Below are positions 1-34,920 of a DNA stretch of 64,000 nucleotides, in pieces; within the stretch, counting starts at the first letter, position 1; each line of letters begins with the position of its first letter. Made by a program: the position numbers and the translations under genes. Below the pieces are notes generated by a model. It did not search any database and was not told where the DNA came from. It saw nothing but the letters and a program-made list of their open reading frames with translations. This DNA is from Prinia subflava (taxonomy: Eukaryota; Chordata; Aves; Passeriformes; Cisticolidae), in NCBI RefSeq assembly GCF_021018805.1, contig NC_086251.1, forward strand, positions 17,403,098-17,467,097, in the 5' to 3' direction.

Positions 1-3000
1 ATAAGCATGCTGAAGGCAAGTTTCTGGAGACTCTCTTTGTTTAAAACACAACATGTCTTCTGTTGCATTTGGAATATCTCAAAGGTTTTGCTGATTGTAA
101 CAGTTTGCTTTGGACTTTTCTGTTACTACTTTATCAGTAACAACATTCCACTATGTTTAGTGGCAATATATTTGATATATTGGTACAAATCTTTATCCAT
201 ACATCAGGTTTAAAAATGGACTATTATGATTTTAGGAATGAAGCCTCTGTAGAGCTATCCACATTTAGTAATTTTCCCTTGCACAGGTTCTGACTATGAT
301 AGAGTTAAATTTCTTCACAATAACTAGTGTGATGTTACATTTTAGATTTTCAATTAAAATAGGGATGTTTTCATTATCACTGAGCAGTGCTTACACAGTG
401 TCAAGACCTTTTCTGCTTCTCACACTTCCTCACCAGCAACGAGGCTAGGGGTGCACAAGAAATTTGGAAGGGACATAGCTGGGACAGCTGACCCTAACTG
501 ACGCAAGGGATATCCACACTTCGTGATGCCATGCTCAGCAATAAAACTGGGAGCGAGGAATGGAGGCTGGCATGAGCTGCCAATTCTCAGGGCTGGGCAT
601 CAGTCCGTGGTGAGCAAGTTTTTTCTTCTGGATCACTTTTTTCACTCAGTTTTGTTTATTGTGGGTTTTTTTCCCCCTCGCTTTGTTGTTGGTACTTCTT
701 CCTCCCATCCCCTTAAAAAAAAATGCTGTTTATCTCAAGGTACAAGTTTTCCCACTTCTACCCTTCTGATTCTGCCCTTACTGGGGCAGAAAGGAACAAG
801 CAGCTGTGTGTTGCTCAGTTACCTGCTCAGCTGAAATGATGCCATCCCTTAATACATGAGTTCATGTAGGCTGGTTTTGGAAATCAAGTTAGCTTTAGGT
901 TCTGAGCATAGGTTTGGGATTTTTTTCAATTAGATTGTTAAGTGTGAATATATTTTATAGTAGATAGCTGCATGTAGTAAAAACCCAACAGAGAACTCAC
1001 TGCTTCAGGCAAAGGAGGCAAAAAAAAATGCAGTTTGTGCTAACCTGACTGAAAGTGGGCAATGTACAGTGCTTCATCCAAAATCCTGGAATCCACCCCC
1101 CTACTAGATTGTCAGCTTCTAAGTTTTTTCACTTAAAGATCACATACTCTGCAGATTGCAGAGTATATATTTTCTCCAGACTTTGAGAAAGAGCATGGAG
1201 GAACTTAAAGATGTGGGACAGTATGTTAGTTTTAGGCTGGTCAAGAAGGGCTTTCATTAGTGGACACTAATTCAGGCAGTATATATTTACATTTGGCTAA
1301 AAGCTTTTGTTTCAGCATCTAGAGACAATATCCAGCAGAACTTTTTAAATACAAATAAATAAATACATGTCATTTTTGTGGATGAAAAGTTAAATCTCAA
1401 AGACCAACATGGCAGCTGGCCAACTGGTAATCATGCTGAACCTTCGAGTTATCCCGTACATTTATGCACAAAGCAGGTAGACAATGCTTGCCAGGCAGAA
1501 GCTGGCAAACAAACAATTCACAGAACAAATGTGACAGAGGAAAAAAATTCTGAGATGGTGAAGGGAAAGTTGTGATTCCGGCACATCAATTTCACTGTAG
1601 CTTGTAGCAGTGGCAGTGGAGAAAAATTCCAGAGATGAAAAGCCTAGAACGATCCCTTAATCTCTTCTGTGCCTGTCCTGGGTGACAAGCCACCCTTTGA
1701 AATCGAAGAGATACAGTTTAGATGAGGAAAGTTTGAGCATAAAGAGATTGGGCAACACTCAGAGGTAAGATGAAGTCAGAACAAAGAGTTTAAGATGCTG
1801 AACTGTGACTCAGAGGAGCTAAATTTTCTTCCTGTGTCCCTCCTCCTTTTCCTCTGGCAAGTTACTTAATCTTCCCATATCTTGGTTCCCTAACTGAATA
1901 ATGAGGCAGTAATATTAAATGGTGTGTTTGTTTTAATACTTAAGAGCATTTGTTTTTTTGTTTGTGTTAAACTAGAAAAATTTTACAGAACTGAAAAAGG
2001 GAATGATAAGGTAAACGTTGAAAGAACAAAATGGAGGGGGCAAAAAGGAGTTGTGGCAAAGGCTGGGGGTAGAAATCTTTTGCTCTGGATCAACAACATC
2101 AGTCAGAACAGTTTACATACACATAAAAACGGTTTAATCAGAGAAAATGCCTGGTACAATTAGAACCCAATCTAAATAGAGACCTTTAAGTACTATTGTT
2201 ATCAGATAATACAAATACTGAGATGTGAACTGCCTGTACAGAGGCATTTGTGCCAAGGTAGTCTGAACTGTACTACCTAGTATTCATTGACAATTGCACC
2301 TGTGCAACACCAGACTCAGGGTACCTAATTCTCATTGCCTGGTGCCATAAGGAAAGCGACAAGAAAAACAAAGGCTCAGTAGTTAAACAAAGTTAAACAA
2401 AGGCTCAAAGTTAAAAAGGAAAAATGGTCACAAAGAAAGGGTTCCAGAAGTACGACCTGAGAAGAGTCATAGATGATTACTCTGCAGTGGGGTAGATAGC
2501 TTTGTCACCCTCATTTTTTTAGCAGATCTTCCCAACTAGCTTCATCAGCTGTCCTGCATCTGTAGTACACATGAAACCTGAGGGTGGCTTGCATAAAACT
2601 TCAGAGGCTTCAGTAGGAGCCAAGAGAACTATCAGGGCTTGCAAATGTATTTAACAGCATTAAACTGTTACTTCACATAACATGTAAATATTTGGTGAAT
2701 TCTGCAGAGAGAGAAAACAAATCTTTCTCAGATTTTGATAAAATATTTTAACAGCAGTATTAACAGGTCATACTCAAATAAAGCTTTTTCTGGTAAACCA
2801 TGGATAAAGAACAAGAATTAAGAAAAATCACTTTCTATGCAGCACTTTCTACATATGCAGTTCTTTCTGCAATTGGTAGTCTTTATGAATGATGTATAAA
2901 GACTCAGATTATCCTATGATGTTTCTGTCTTCCCCATCCTTATTTTAGGAAAAAAAAACTAAAGGAAAGAAAATTATGTGCTTGGTTATTACATAAAAAA

Positions 3001-5589
3001 AGCAAAATTTTTTTTTAATTCACACATTTTTTGTGTTCTGAATGTAGCTGTAGGGCTGGGTTCCTGCAGGGGAAATCTCTATAATTAGTCAGGTGACACC
3101 ACCTTCGTGTTGAAGGCACCAATATGTGCCAGGAAGTGCTACACGATGCTATAAGCAGCAGAAGGGAAGCCAAGAAAAAAAGTGACTTGAAACAGGTACA
3201 TGAGCATATGTGTTATACAGATCTGTAATACCTATGTTTCTTACAGACTTCTGCTTTCTTTGCAGTTTATTAGAACTTTGGTTAAAGCCACACTTAGAGC
3301 AGCAATCATTGCATATACAGTATGCATATTACATGTTGCAGTAAGTGCTGAAGACCTTGACTAAATGACCTTTTGTCCTAAACACTTTCAGTCATCACAG
3401 ATGACCCTGCCCTTGAGCATGCAGAATTGTTGCACTGAATTAATGCACTCAATAGATGCATTAATGTTACTTGTTTGGGAGTGGAGAGATAGCATGGAGA
3501 GATCAAACCACTTACTGAGATCATAGAGCCGACAGAAACTGAACTTAGATCTTCAGCAAGTCTAAGAAGATGCCTATTTCTCTTGTGTTTAAAGCAATTA
3601 GCTTTAAACATAAGACAAATACCTCATTAGAAGTCTCCTTTGCAGGGAAAAAATTAATTTCCTCTTCAGTCACATATTAATATGACTGAACACTAAGATG
3701 ACACTTTATATGGTGACACCTAATAATCAGTGAACAGAAGAAGGAGTTGGGAAATGCTTTAAATATTTAGCTAGAGATGTCAACTCGTCCAGTTCTGATG
3801 TTTGAGAATGGTCAAGCTGACTCAATATCTAATTGCTTCACCTCAGCACTGTCTCTAGTTCCGTAACAGCTTTGAAGTTGTTGGAAAGAAGCAAGGTAAA
3901 AAGCTGCTGAATGTGCTGCATTTTCAGAGGTGCTGCACTCCTGCAGCTCCTATTGACTTCCCTGAGGCTGAGCTAAGGCAGCTCTGCAGAGAAGCAAAAC
4001 TGCTCTTCCTCTCTGGACAGAGCTCCAGACCCTCTTTGTACATCCCAGTTGACTTCAGAGGAGGCTGAGGATCTGACCACACAGAAACCAGAGCCAGTAC
4101 ATATAAAAATCTCACTGCAGGCACTGTTATTTCTGTGCAACTCGCCCAGTCCCCCACAACCTGTCACGTTCAGCAAGAAATAATCTAGAGGAAAGATGGA
4201 AATAGTAAATCAGGCGATTGAATTATTTGAAAATTATCTTTTACAAGGGGAATATGGGCTACAGACTTCTAAGAAGATGGGACTTTAAGGCTGGGAAGTG
4301 TATCTAGCATGTCAATGTGGTAATGAAGTTAGTTCTGCACTGTTTGGAAAACAGCAGATTTCCTTGCAAGGTTTGTGATTAAACATGTAACAGAAAATAA
4401 TGATTTCCTTGCAGGCAGTTAGGCACCAAATATACAGACTAAGGGGAAGAGCCAATCAGGGAAAGAACTACTAAGTGTCACTTCTGAAAGCCACTGTTAC
4501 TGTAGAGTCCTCACAATATTCACTGTTAATTATAAAAACTAGTATCTATAAAACTGAAATGCCCAGTAGGAGAAAGTATGCCATTTAACATGCACAAATC
4601 CTTTTACACACAGAAAATTGGTGCCTCTTCTGAAAAAACAGCAACTGGAAAGAGGAGAAAGCACATTGATCTGCATGTATATGATGTGATCATGGAGAAT
4701 CAACAAAGCAGCTAAATTACAAAGGAGAAAAAAATATGCTTTGCTGCAAATATGAGTAAAGATTTCTATAATGAACTTGTGTAAGCAGAAAAACAATGTT
4801 TACTTGCCTGGGGATGGAGTGGGAATGAAAGAATTCCTGCCTAGAAATTCACTACTTAAGAATTAAGAAATTTGTACTACTTGAGCCTACACAAAATATT
4901 AGACCAAATGGGAAATATATGAACAAATTTACTGTGATTTGGAAGGTATCTGGAAAAATCTGTCTTATTAGAATTACTCTAAAACAACATCCTTACCATT
5001 TTGAAGGAAGACGTCACTTCTTCCTGTGTCATTTTCCTCTTATTTTTCATTGTTTCTTCCCTTCTATATCTTAATTTATATTTTGGTGAGGAGAAATTTG
5101 GTGAGCAGACAAAAACAATCCCTTCATTTTTCTATGTATTTATTTTCTGAGAGGAGAACAAAGTAAGTGAAATAAATACATGGAAATCTGTACAGCACAT
5201 GAACAGGATACCTATGACATCTATTCACAGCCTGGGATGGTACTAGGTACAAATAAGGATATCATAACTGCCAAAGCTGCAAGTCCTCCTACAGTGAGCT
5301 GAGAATGACAAAATCTACTTTGCTTTAGTCTTTTTTTTTCAAATAATGACTTCTAATGTCTGTATTTTTTTACATGAGGTGGCAGGGAATCCTCCTGTTT
5401 CAAAAATAATCTAGATTTAAAAAGGATAATCTGATTAAATAAAAAGGATGTGAAAATTTCATTTGCTAGACTTACCTCTGGATGAGAGAGCAGCTTGTTT
5501 TTAAACAAACCAACAAATACATTGATTTATTCACAGTTACTGCAGGTAGGTATTTTTGCCAATCAAATATAACAGGTATACATTGTATA
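1..5589. other. Upstream intergenic DNA, no gene recognised
   Basis: AT-rich DNA with only short open frames that lack coding character, splice context or family resemblance. I see no tRNA, rRNA or conserved domain. Small A/T runs and direct repeats occur (for example a repeated AGTTAAACAA near 2390). It lies upstream of the TOLLIP promoter. Confidence 0.6.
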
Positions 5590-6175
5590 ACAAGACCAAG
5601 AGGAGTTGAGAGGCTGCAACACAATAAAAACAAACAGGTCATCACACCTAGACAAGAATAATGAACTGCAGAAACACAAGACGAAGATGAACAAGTTAAA
5701 TAATTGCATATCAGAAAGAGATTTGGATGTTTTCAATGTTATTGTGCTGCAAAAAAGGCAATCCCTTACTGCAATTTATAGCCCAAGTTATCATCTACAA
5801 AACATCTAGCAATTCTTCAGCTCTCCTTGAAGCTGTCTGTAGAGAGCTGGACATTTGAGCTGGGATGGGACACAGCCAATTTTGGATGCTTCAGGGAAGG
5901 TATGGTCCTAGTGGGAAAAAACACAGGAATACAACGATAATTATCAGGCTTCAGAAAGATATACTTATTAGAAAAGGCTGAAAGAATCAGGATAGGTTTA
6001 ATCTGACATTCCTCTGACATTCCTCTGAATAGCTGAACTTCAGTGAGAAGAAATCTAAGAGGTAAAACAATAGCAGCTTTCAAATATATAAAAGGTAATT
6101 TCAATAAGAGGAACAAGCGGTTTTCTGTGTCTGCTGTGCACAGGACAGAGACATTTTGCTCTTCTGATTATTTGT
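5590..6175 (+). mobile_element. Probable ancient CR1/L3-like LINE fragment
   Basis: Two pieces recall the 3' part of old CR1-family LINEs: a stretch near 5700-5760 (AGAGATTTGGATGTTTT, then TGCTGCAAAAAAGGCA) and one near 6050-6170 (AGCAGCTTTCAAATATATAAAAGG, shown here as a description of a 'tttcaaatat.. aaaagg' core, followed by an ACAGGACAGAG-like stretch). The order matches a + oriented element. Divergence is high, so this is a tentative call made from memory of the family. Confidence 0.35.
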
Positions 6176-8785
6176 TCATCTCTTTTGAAGCGCTGTCTGG
6201 AAATGGACGTGTTACCAAAATAACACGAAATACAGTTTTGCACTGCTACAATTTCCCTGGTGCATTAAAAATACACTCTAAAAATACAATTTGGGAAAAG
6301 TATGGCAGAACTGGAGAAAAAGGAGATAGTCTTATCATTGTAGATTGCTCTCCTCCTCTGAAGCAGCTGGTGTCTGAAATTGTTTTCAAAGAACCTTCTC
6401 CTCACCTCTGTGCTGAATGAACCTATGGAAAAAGCTTGTACAAACCTGATTTCACTCCTCCTGGTTTTGGAGTGAACTGTGTGATGAAGATGTAGTTATA
6501 AAATAAATAATGATTCAGCTCTAACTTTCAATTTTGTCCTTATTAAGTTGCTCAACCAGGTGTTGAAGCCAATAGAATTTGCTTTTCCTCTGCTGGAAAG
6601 CTATTTTGAGTGCAGCGTGACTGAAGAATAGCCACTTATTAGCTGCTCGGCAGTGCTCTCGGCTTTGCTGGTAGAATCCCCCACAATTGCTCCAACAACG
6701 CTTTTGCCAATATCATCTGGCTCAATCAGCAGCTCTAACACTGGAGTATGAAATTCTGCAGTGCTTGTGAGAGTGGTGAGCTGCCTGCTGTTTAACAGCT
6801 CTGCTTCATCGTGCAGTGTCAGGAGAGAGAAAGCACTGATTTTGATCTTCAGTCTGTATTTAATTGTTTCTCTCTTCAATTTATTCTCTTCTAGTCTCAG
6901 TGCAGGATCCATCCTGACTGAAATGCCTGGGTAATGTTGTTGTGTGCTGCTCCAGAGTTGCCATGTTTCATGCTGGAGCTATCTTTCCTTCGTGATGAGG
7001 GATGTAATTCTTCTGCATCCCAACTGGACTGTGACGATTAATTAAAGTTTGCAACACACTGTGAGTACCTTGTATGCCATTGAAGTGGAAATTATTATTT
7101 GTTACAGCCAGTCCGAGCACCATCTGAGATTTCCATGTTCCTGTTTCAGCTCGGTTGTACTTTACCAAGCTTGATCTGGCACCATGAACAAAAGATTAGC
7201 ATTGCAGCCGCTTGTTCAGTGTTTGGTACTGTGTCCAGCCCCCGTGTACGTCTGCATACATTCCCAACAAGCTGTGCACAGCACACAGGACTCCAAGGGC
7301 TTTTCCACAGCTGTAAGCCTGAGACATCCCTTTCCTTTTTCTGCACTTGCATTCTGGTATGGGTTGGATCCACAAAGCAGTGGATCCCTTTGGCCTTCTC
7401 CACTGTCACCCCCACCTGCAATTAACCTCAAGTCAGCTTGGCAAGACTAAGAAATGATGGTGGAATTGGGCTCTGCATTTCACAAAAGGTGATTTTTCCA
7501 ATGCAATAGAGTTGCCACTTTGTGTGGCATCTAAAGCCCTATGAGGACATGGAAAAAAGGGCTGATACTGCCTGAGATACAAGCCAGCAGTGGAATGATG
7601 CAGAGTCATCCCACAGCACTCTTGTATGTTCATAATGCCTACAAAATTTAACCCAAACCCTGTTTTGCCAGTTCACTGTGAGATCCTCTGCAGGGCCAGG
7701 TAAATATCTTTGAAACAGACAAATCTCAATTGTGATTTATTACTCTGCTTTTATGCACCAGCTTTTGCACAGCTATTAGTACATTTTAAAACCTTCTTGT
7801 GACTTCACTGTTTTGGTAAGCCACAATAAACCAGTGGGGTTAAATGAATGTGGAAACTCACCCAGTATCAAGAGAGATACTTAAAATGGCACAAAATGTA
7901 ATCACTTAACTTACTTGTGAGCTTTTCTTGGGGAAGAGGTGAAGTAACAAAGAGTTTGAAGTTTACTTCCTAACTGAAGGATTCCAACAGGTACCTTACC
8001 TAAAAATCTAGGAAGCCTGACCTTCCTAAGAGTGAGCTATTTTCACAGAGGTACTAATGTAGTTCTGTCATCACACTAATTGCTGCTATTTACATATTTA
8101 AAGTGCCACCTGACAAGTTTCAGTTTTCAAGTCAGACCCCAATGCTGGGTGCTAAATAAACACCTAATGAGAGTCAGTCATTATCCACCTGAGCTTTGCA
8201 TTCCCTCACTTTCCCCATAGCATCAGATTCTCCTCAGCCTTTGAAGTGTCCCTTCTGGGTTTTTGAACAAGCATAGAATTAATTTGGCAGGAATTCTGTG
8301 CAACAGTTTCTCAGTGAGGGCGCCCGTGCATCCAGCTCTGGTTTCTGACTTTATCAAGAAAAGCTTAGGTGCTATCTACACTTTCACATTCTGGAGCCAG
8401 CCTAGGGAGAAATGTCTATTTGATAACTTTCAAGCAACCCCACTATTTGTGTATTTGTTTCTCTCTATACATCTACAACCAGCTGTCTGGTTTTAATCAA
8501 TTTTTACCTAATGTCTTCGGAGATATTAAGCTCTTAAAAATCCATAAAAAGAGGCAAATGCGTCTATCACAAATGTGAAGGGTAGATGAAGAACTGGGAA
8601 CAACAGAGAAGAGACTTGAAATGAGAACGAAAGAATGATACAGGAGAAACTGATGTCTAAATGTTTATTACAAGATAAACGCAATTTATTGTCATTATAG
8701 CTTCTTTGATTGCCTTTCAACCTTTTCTTAACGATGCCCATATGTTGCAAACAAGAGGGGTTTATGGCTTTTGTTCTCTCACCTT
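6176..8785. other. Intergenic DNA, no gene recognised
   Basis: No exon-like structure or RNA gene was recognised. A 103-codon - strand open frame (6601-6912) looks superficially protein-like but has no recognised homology and no flanking splice or promoter context. Confidence 0.5.
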
Positions 8786-9039
8786 TCCCGCGGCTTACAT
8801 TCCCGCTTTAATTCCTGCGCTGACAGCGGCCGCGCTGCCGACTGTGCCTGCGCTGCTCCCCGGGGAGGCCGCCCCGCTCGGCCCGGCCCGAGGCCGCCCG
8901 TCGCTCCGGACACGAGCGCCAGGTGGCGCTGCCGCCACCGCCGTGCCGCTCCCCGGCACGCAGCGACCCAAGCACCAGGGAAAGCTTAGCAGCAAATCCT
9001 TGAAAAAATGCTTAGAGTGGCTTAAAGTGGTGAATAAAG
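8786..9039 (+). promoter_or_regulatory. Upstream CpG island, possible alternative promoter/first exon
   Basis: GC- and CpG-dense DNA at about 8790-8975 sits within AT-rich surroundings, 2 kb before the main TOLLIP promoter. It ends in an excellent splice-donor consensus, AAAG|GTAAGT, with the GT at 9040-9041. An island followed by a + strand donor could be a non-coding first exon for TOLLIP or an independent lncRNA. No transcript evidence is available here. Confidence 0.4.
8916..8930 (+). promoter_or_regulatory. CTCF-like motif
   Basis: GCGCCAGGTGGCGCT closely matches the CTCF core (CCASNAGRKGGC type) on the + strand. It also contains the E-box CAGGTG. It lies inside the upstream CpG island. 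Confidence 0.5.
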
Positions 9040-9475
9040 GTAAGTTATGAGATTCTATGCGGGTTTCCTGAGAACAATTGTAAAACAGGAAAATAAGAAA
9101 TTAAGTTAGAAAGTGGCAGCATCGTTATGAAGCAACAATGCTCACTTTAGTCACTGCTCATGTACAGGGAAAACAAATCCCAAGAATTTCTGAGTTAATA
9201 TTACTATTTTTTTCTGTTGATACAAATTTCATAGAGGCAATAATGTCTTCTGTCTGATCTCTTTGAAATTATTGTGACTAGATGAGGTCTTGGAATGAAA
9301 TCCATGGTGAGTAAACTCTAAAGGGCTCATGACTCACCCAAAACTAATTTTGTACTTGTGTGGTTATAGGTGTAAGAATACCAATGAAGCTTGTTAACAC
9401 TCTTTTTCTTCCATCCTGCCCTCATGATGTCAAGACTGTAACGTCATAATAATGTCAAGACTTTCTCCCTGCAGA

Positions 9476-10134
9476 GGAAGACTTGGCGGTGATGGTTGAT
9501 GACAAACTGAGCATAAGCCAGCGGTGTGTGCAAAGCCAATTGTGTCCTGGGCCACATCAAAAGGAGTGTAGCCAGCAGGGTGAGGAATTGATTCTCACTC
9601 TTCACTCCAGTCTTGGGAGACCCCACCGGGGGTACTGCACACCCCTGTGGTGTCCCCAGCATAAGAAGGACATAGAACTGTTGGAGCAAGTCAAGAGAAG
9701 AATCGTGAAATGAGTAAGGGGACTGAAGCACCTGCTCTACAAAGCCAGGTCGAGAAAGTGGGGGCTGTTCAGCCCAGAGAAGAGAATGTTGCGAGATCTA
9801 ACAGCAAGGTTCTTCTATCTGAAGGGGGCCTCCAAGGAAGATAGAGGGACTCATTGTAAGGAGCTATAGTGACACGAGTGATGGGTACAAATTGGAAGAG
9901 TGGAATTTTACTGTAGATATCAGTAAGAAATTCTTTACTGTAGGGATGGTGAGGCACTGGACCAGGTTTCTCAGAGAAGCTGTGGATGGCCCATCCCTGG
10001 CAGTGTTCAAAGCCAGGTTGGATAGAGCTTCGAACACCTTGGTCTAGTGGGAGGTACCCCTGCCTTGCCAGGGGGTTGGAACCGGATTATCCTCAAGGCT
10101 CGTTTCAACCCTGCAACATTCTATGATTCTGTGA
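9476..10134 (+). mobile_element. CR1 LINE, 5'-truncated 3' end
   Basis: This stretch matches the end of avian CR1 ORF2 and its 3'UTR. Recognisable landmarks are a degraded 'VDDKLSISQRC' coding tail, CATCAAAAGGAGTGTAGCCA, AAATTCTTTACTGTAGGG, AGTGTTCAAAGCCAGGTTGG, and a terminus of ATTCTATGATTCTGTGA. It is + oriented and 5'-truncated, as is usual for CR1. The frame is broken, so the copy is dead. Confidence 0.9.
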
Positions 10135-10188
10135 AGTAAAGAAGAAGAGGCTGTTCCTACTGCAAGAAGATGATAGTGGAGAGTGGAG

Positions 10189-10190
<2 letters not shown>

Positions 10191-10241
<51 letters not shown>
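10191..10241. repeat. Poly(A) homopolymer, 51 nt
   Basis: An uninterrupted run of 51 A lies 57 bp beyond the CR1 terminus. CR1 does not end in poly(A), so this is a simple repeat or an unrelated A-tail. Its true length is likely to vary. Confidence 0.9.
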
Positions 10242-10244
<3 letters not shown>

Positions 10245-10650
10245 GGTGCTATATTTAGAGCGTTCCTAATTGCACTGTTCTATTTCCAGCTGCCGAAATC
10301 CACACTAGAATTTTAATTAAGGGCTAAAATTGTGCAGCAGATCCTGACAACAGGAAACAGCCCTAACAACGGGAAACAGTTATGTTATTTAAATAGGCTT
10401 TGAAATAATCAGATTTTATCTCCCGAAGCAGCACTCGGATGCATATTAAAGCTGCTTTTGTTCTCCCGGAAAGGGCTACGCTTCATCAGCAAGCTCTGGG
10501 AAACCACTGGGGCCAGGCCAGGCAGTGAGTTGTTCCCTTTCCCACACGGCCCCCACGGCTGGCAGAGGGGGCCGGGGAGCGCCCCGCGGCCCCGCCACCC
10601 CCGCACAGCCCTCGGAGCGCCCCGGCCGTGCGGGAGCGGCGCCCCCGGTA

Positions 10651-10662
10651 CAAGATGGCGGC
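10651..10662 (+). promoter_or_regulatory. YY1/TISU element
   Basis: CAAGATGGCGGC is a full match to the TISU consensus SAASATGGCGGC, which contains a YY1 site. Its ATG (10655) opens a frame that stops after three codons (TGA at 10664-10666). Confidence 0.6.
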
Positions 10663-10702
10663 CTGAGGCGCAGCGCCCGCCCCGCCGCCGCCGCAGCGCC
10701 GC

Positions 10703-10717
10703 GGCGCCCCCTAGCGG
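10703..10717 (-). promoter_or_regulatory. CTCF-like motif, reverse orientation
   Basis: On the - strand the sequence reads CCGCTAGGGGGCGCC, a near-consensus CTCF core. It faces the + oriented motif at 8916-8930. Confidence 0.5.
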
Positions 10718-10815
10718 CCACGGCGCCCCCGCAGCGCCGCGCTCCGCTGCGGCGGCCGCAGCGCGGGACAGCGCACGCGCAGGACGGCTCCCCGCCCCTC
10801 TCGGTGCGTGCACAG

Positions 10816-10825
10816 GCGCATGCGC
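10816..10825. promoter_or_regulatory. NRF1 site
   Basis: GCGCATGCGC is the palindromic NRF1 consensus, about 180 bp upstream of the TOLLIP start codon. A second, half-like GCGCACGCGC lies near 10770-10780. Confidence 0.6.
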
Positions 10826-11002
10826 AAGAGGGCGCCGCTGCGCTGCCCGGGGGCGGGGCCGGGAGGTCAGGTGACGCGGGGCTCGCGCTGAGTGACGGGT
10901 GGCGGGACCGGGATCGGGGCTAGGAGCGGCATCGGCGGCCTGGCGGGGCCGGAGGAGGCGGAGGAGGAGGAAGGGTCTCGGCCGCGGCCCCGGCGAGGCG
11001 CC

Positions 11003-33790
<22,788 letters not shown>

Positions 33791-34914
33791 ATGCCCATTT
33801 CCTGCGTAGTCCCCGTCCTCGATGCCACTTACTTTTACTTGCCAAGCCAGGGATTTAGCTAGAGGAAGAATCTCCCAACAGCTTTCTTTTAGTGCATTGT
33901 GTGTGACAGATTATACCCCTTTTCTCCTTGGACAGTTGGATCTTTTTCTCTTTCTTTCTCAGTCTGTACATACTCAGTTTAGCTTATGTCCTACAATAGA
34001 GCAGTGAAGCATCTTTACTATCATCTGTGCCCTGTGTGGCTATATTCTGATGGGATGGGGAATAATGCTGCTTTGTTTCTTTCTCTCCCCCTTTTCATAA
34101 ACTTACAAAGTAACTCTATGCAGTACAAGATTTACTAGTGTTTGTTAGATTGGAAAAAAAAAGTCTTTCTATGGAAGGTTTGCTGTTTAAACACAACTGA
34201 TTCGTTAAAAGTATTTAGCTTTCAGCAAGCAGCATATTTTTGCCAGAATTTAAAGGAGAGACCCTTTCGAATTCTGTGGTGTTTAGTTATTACTGTGATA
34301 TATTCACACATTTTAGATGGAGTATTTTTATTTAATAAGCTAAATTTCTAGGTTGTGCTCTTGGTATTTGTAATGGGCATCTTCTATTCAGTCTAGTCAT
34401 TGGACACCAAAGCAATATATTTTCTGGTGTGCATTTTGGGCTTTGTCCTCCCACACAGTATTGTTATGTATCTGTAAAATCTTTGGAGCTAATTTTTAAC
34501 TCATACAGTATGTATTGCTGTAGCAGAGAACAGGACTAAGCCCTAGTGTACTCCCACAGGTAATTGCACTCTAACTACTACTTCTGCATTCCCGTGGCTA
34601 TTTCAAAGGATAAGTGCAGAAGGAAAGATACTTACACCTGGAAGATGATTGAAGCCGTATAGAATTATTTAAGATGTTGTATTACATTAAAAAAGCAGGT
34701 ATCTATGATCTGGTTATAAGGCTTCTTTCTTTATTCCTATGTTTCAGCAAAGTTATTGCTTTACATTAGTGGGAAAATGATTGTATTTTTCCTGTAATTA
34801 GAAATTAGCACGAAAAGTAGCTTCAGGGTCTTAGAATGGCATTATGAATTGCTCAGTGACTTGTTAGACCAGCTGACTGCTGTAGTCAGTTTATTATTAT
34901 TTGATACAGATGGA

Positions 34915-34920
34915 AATAAA
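34915..34920 (+). terminator. Proximal polyadenylation signal
   Basis: AATAAA lies 1.1 kb after the TOLLIP stop. It is a candidate for a short-3'UTR isoform. Confidence 0.45.

Noticed and set aside
6601..6912. 103-codon - strand frame with a globular-looking translation.
   Set aside because: No recognised family, no splice or promoter context, and it begins and ends in unremarkable DNA. It might be repeat-derived, but support is insufficient.
8706..9050. GC-rich 114-codon + strand frame over the upstream CpG island.
   Set aside because: Its Ala/Pro/Arg-rich composition is what any frame in CpG-dense DNA gives. No recognised domain; treated as regulatory DNA or a non-coding exon.
10191..10241. 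A 51-nt A run considered as the tail of a processed pseudogene or SINE.
   Set aside because: The upstream element is CR1, which lacks a poly(A) tail, and no retrocopied gene precedes the run. Best read as a simple repeat.
10409..10923. Several overlapping 80-138-codon frames on both strands in the TOLLIP CpG island.
   Set aside because: Stop-poor GC-rich DNA produces them by chance. None matches a known N-terminus, and the TOLLIP start is fixed by homology and Kozak context.
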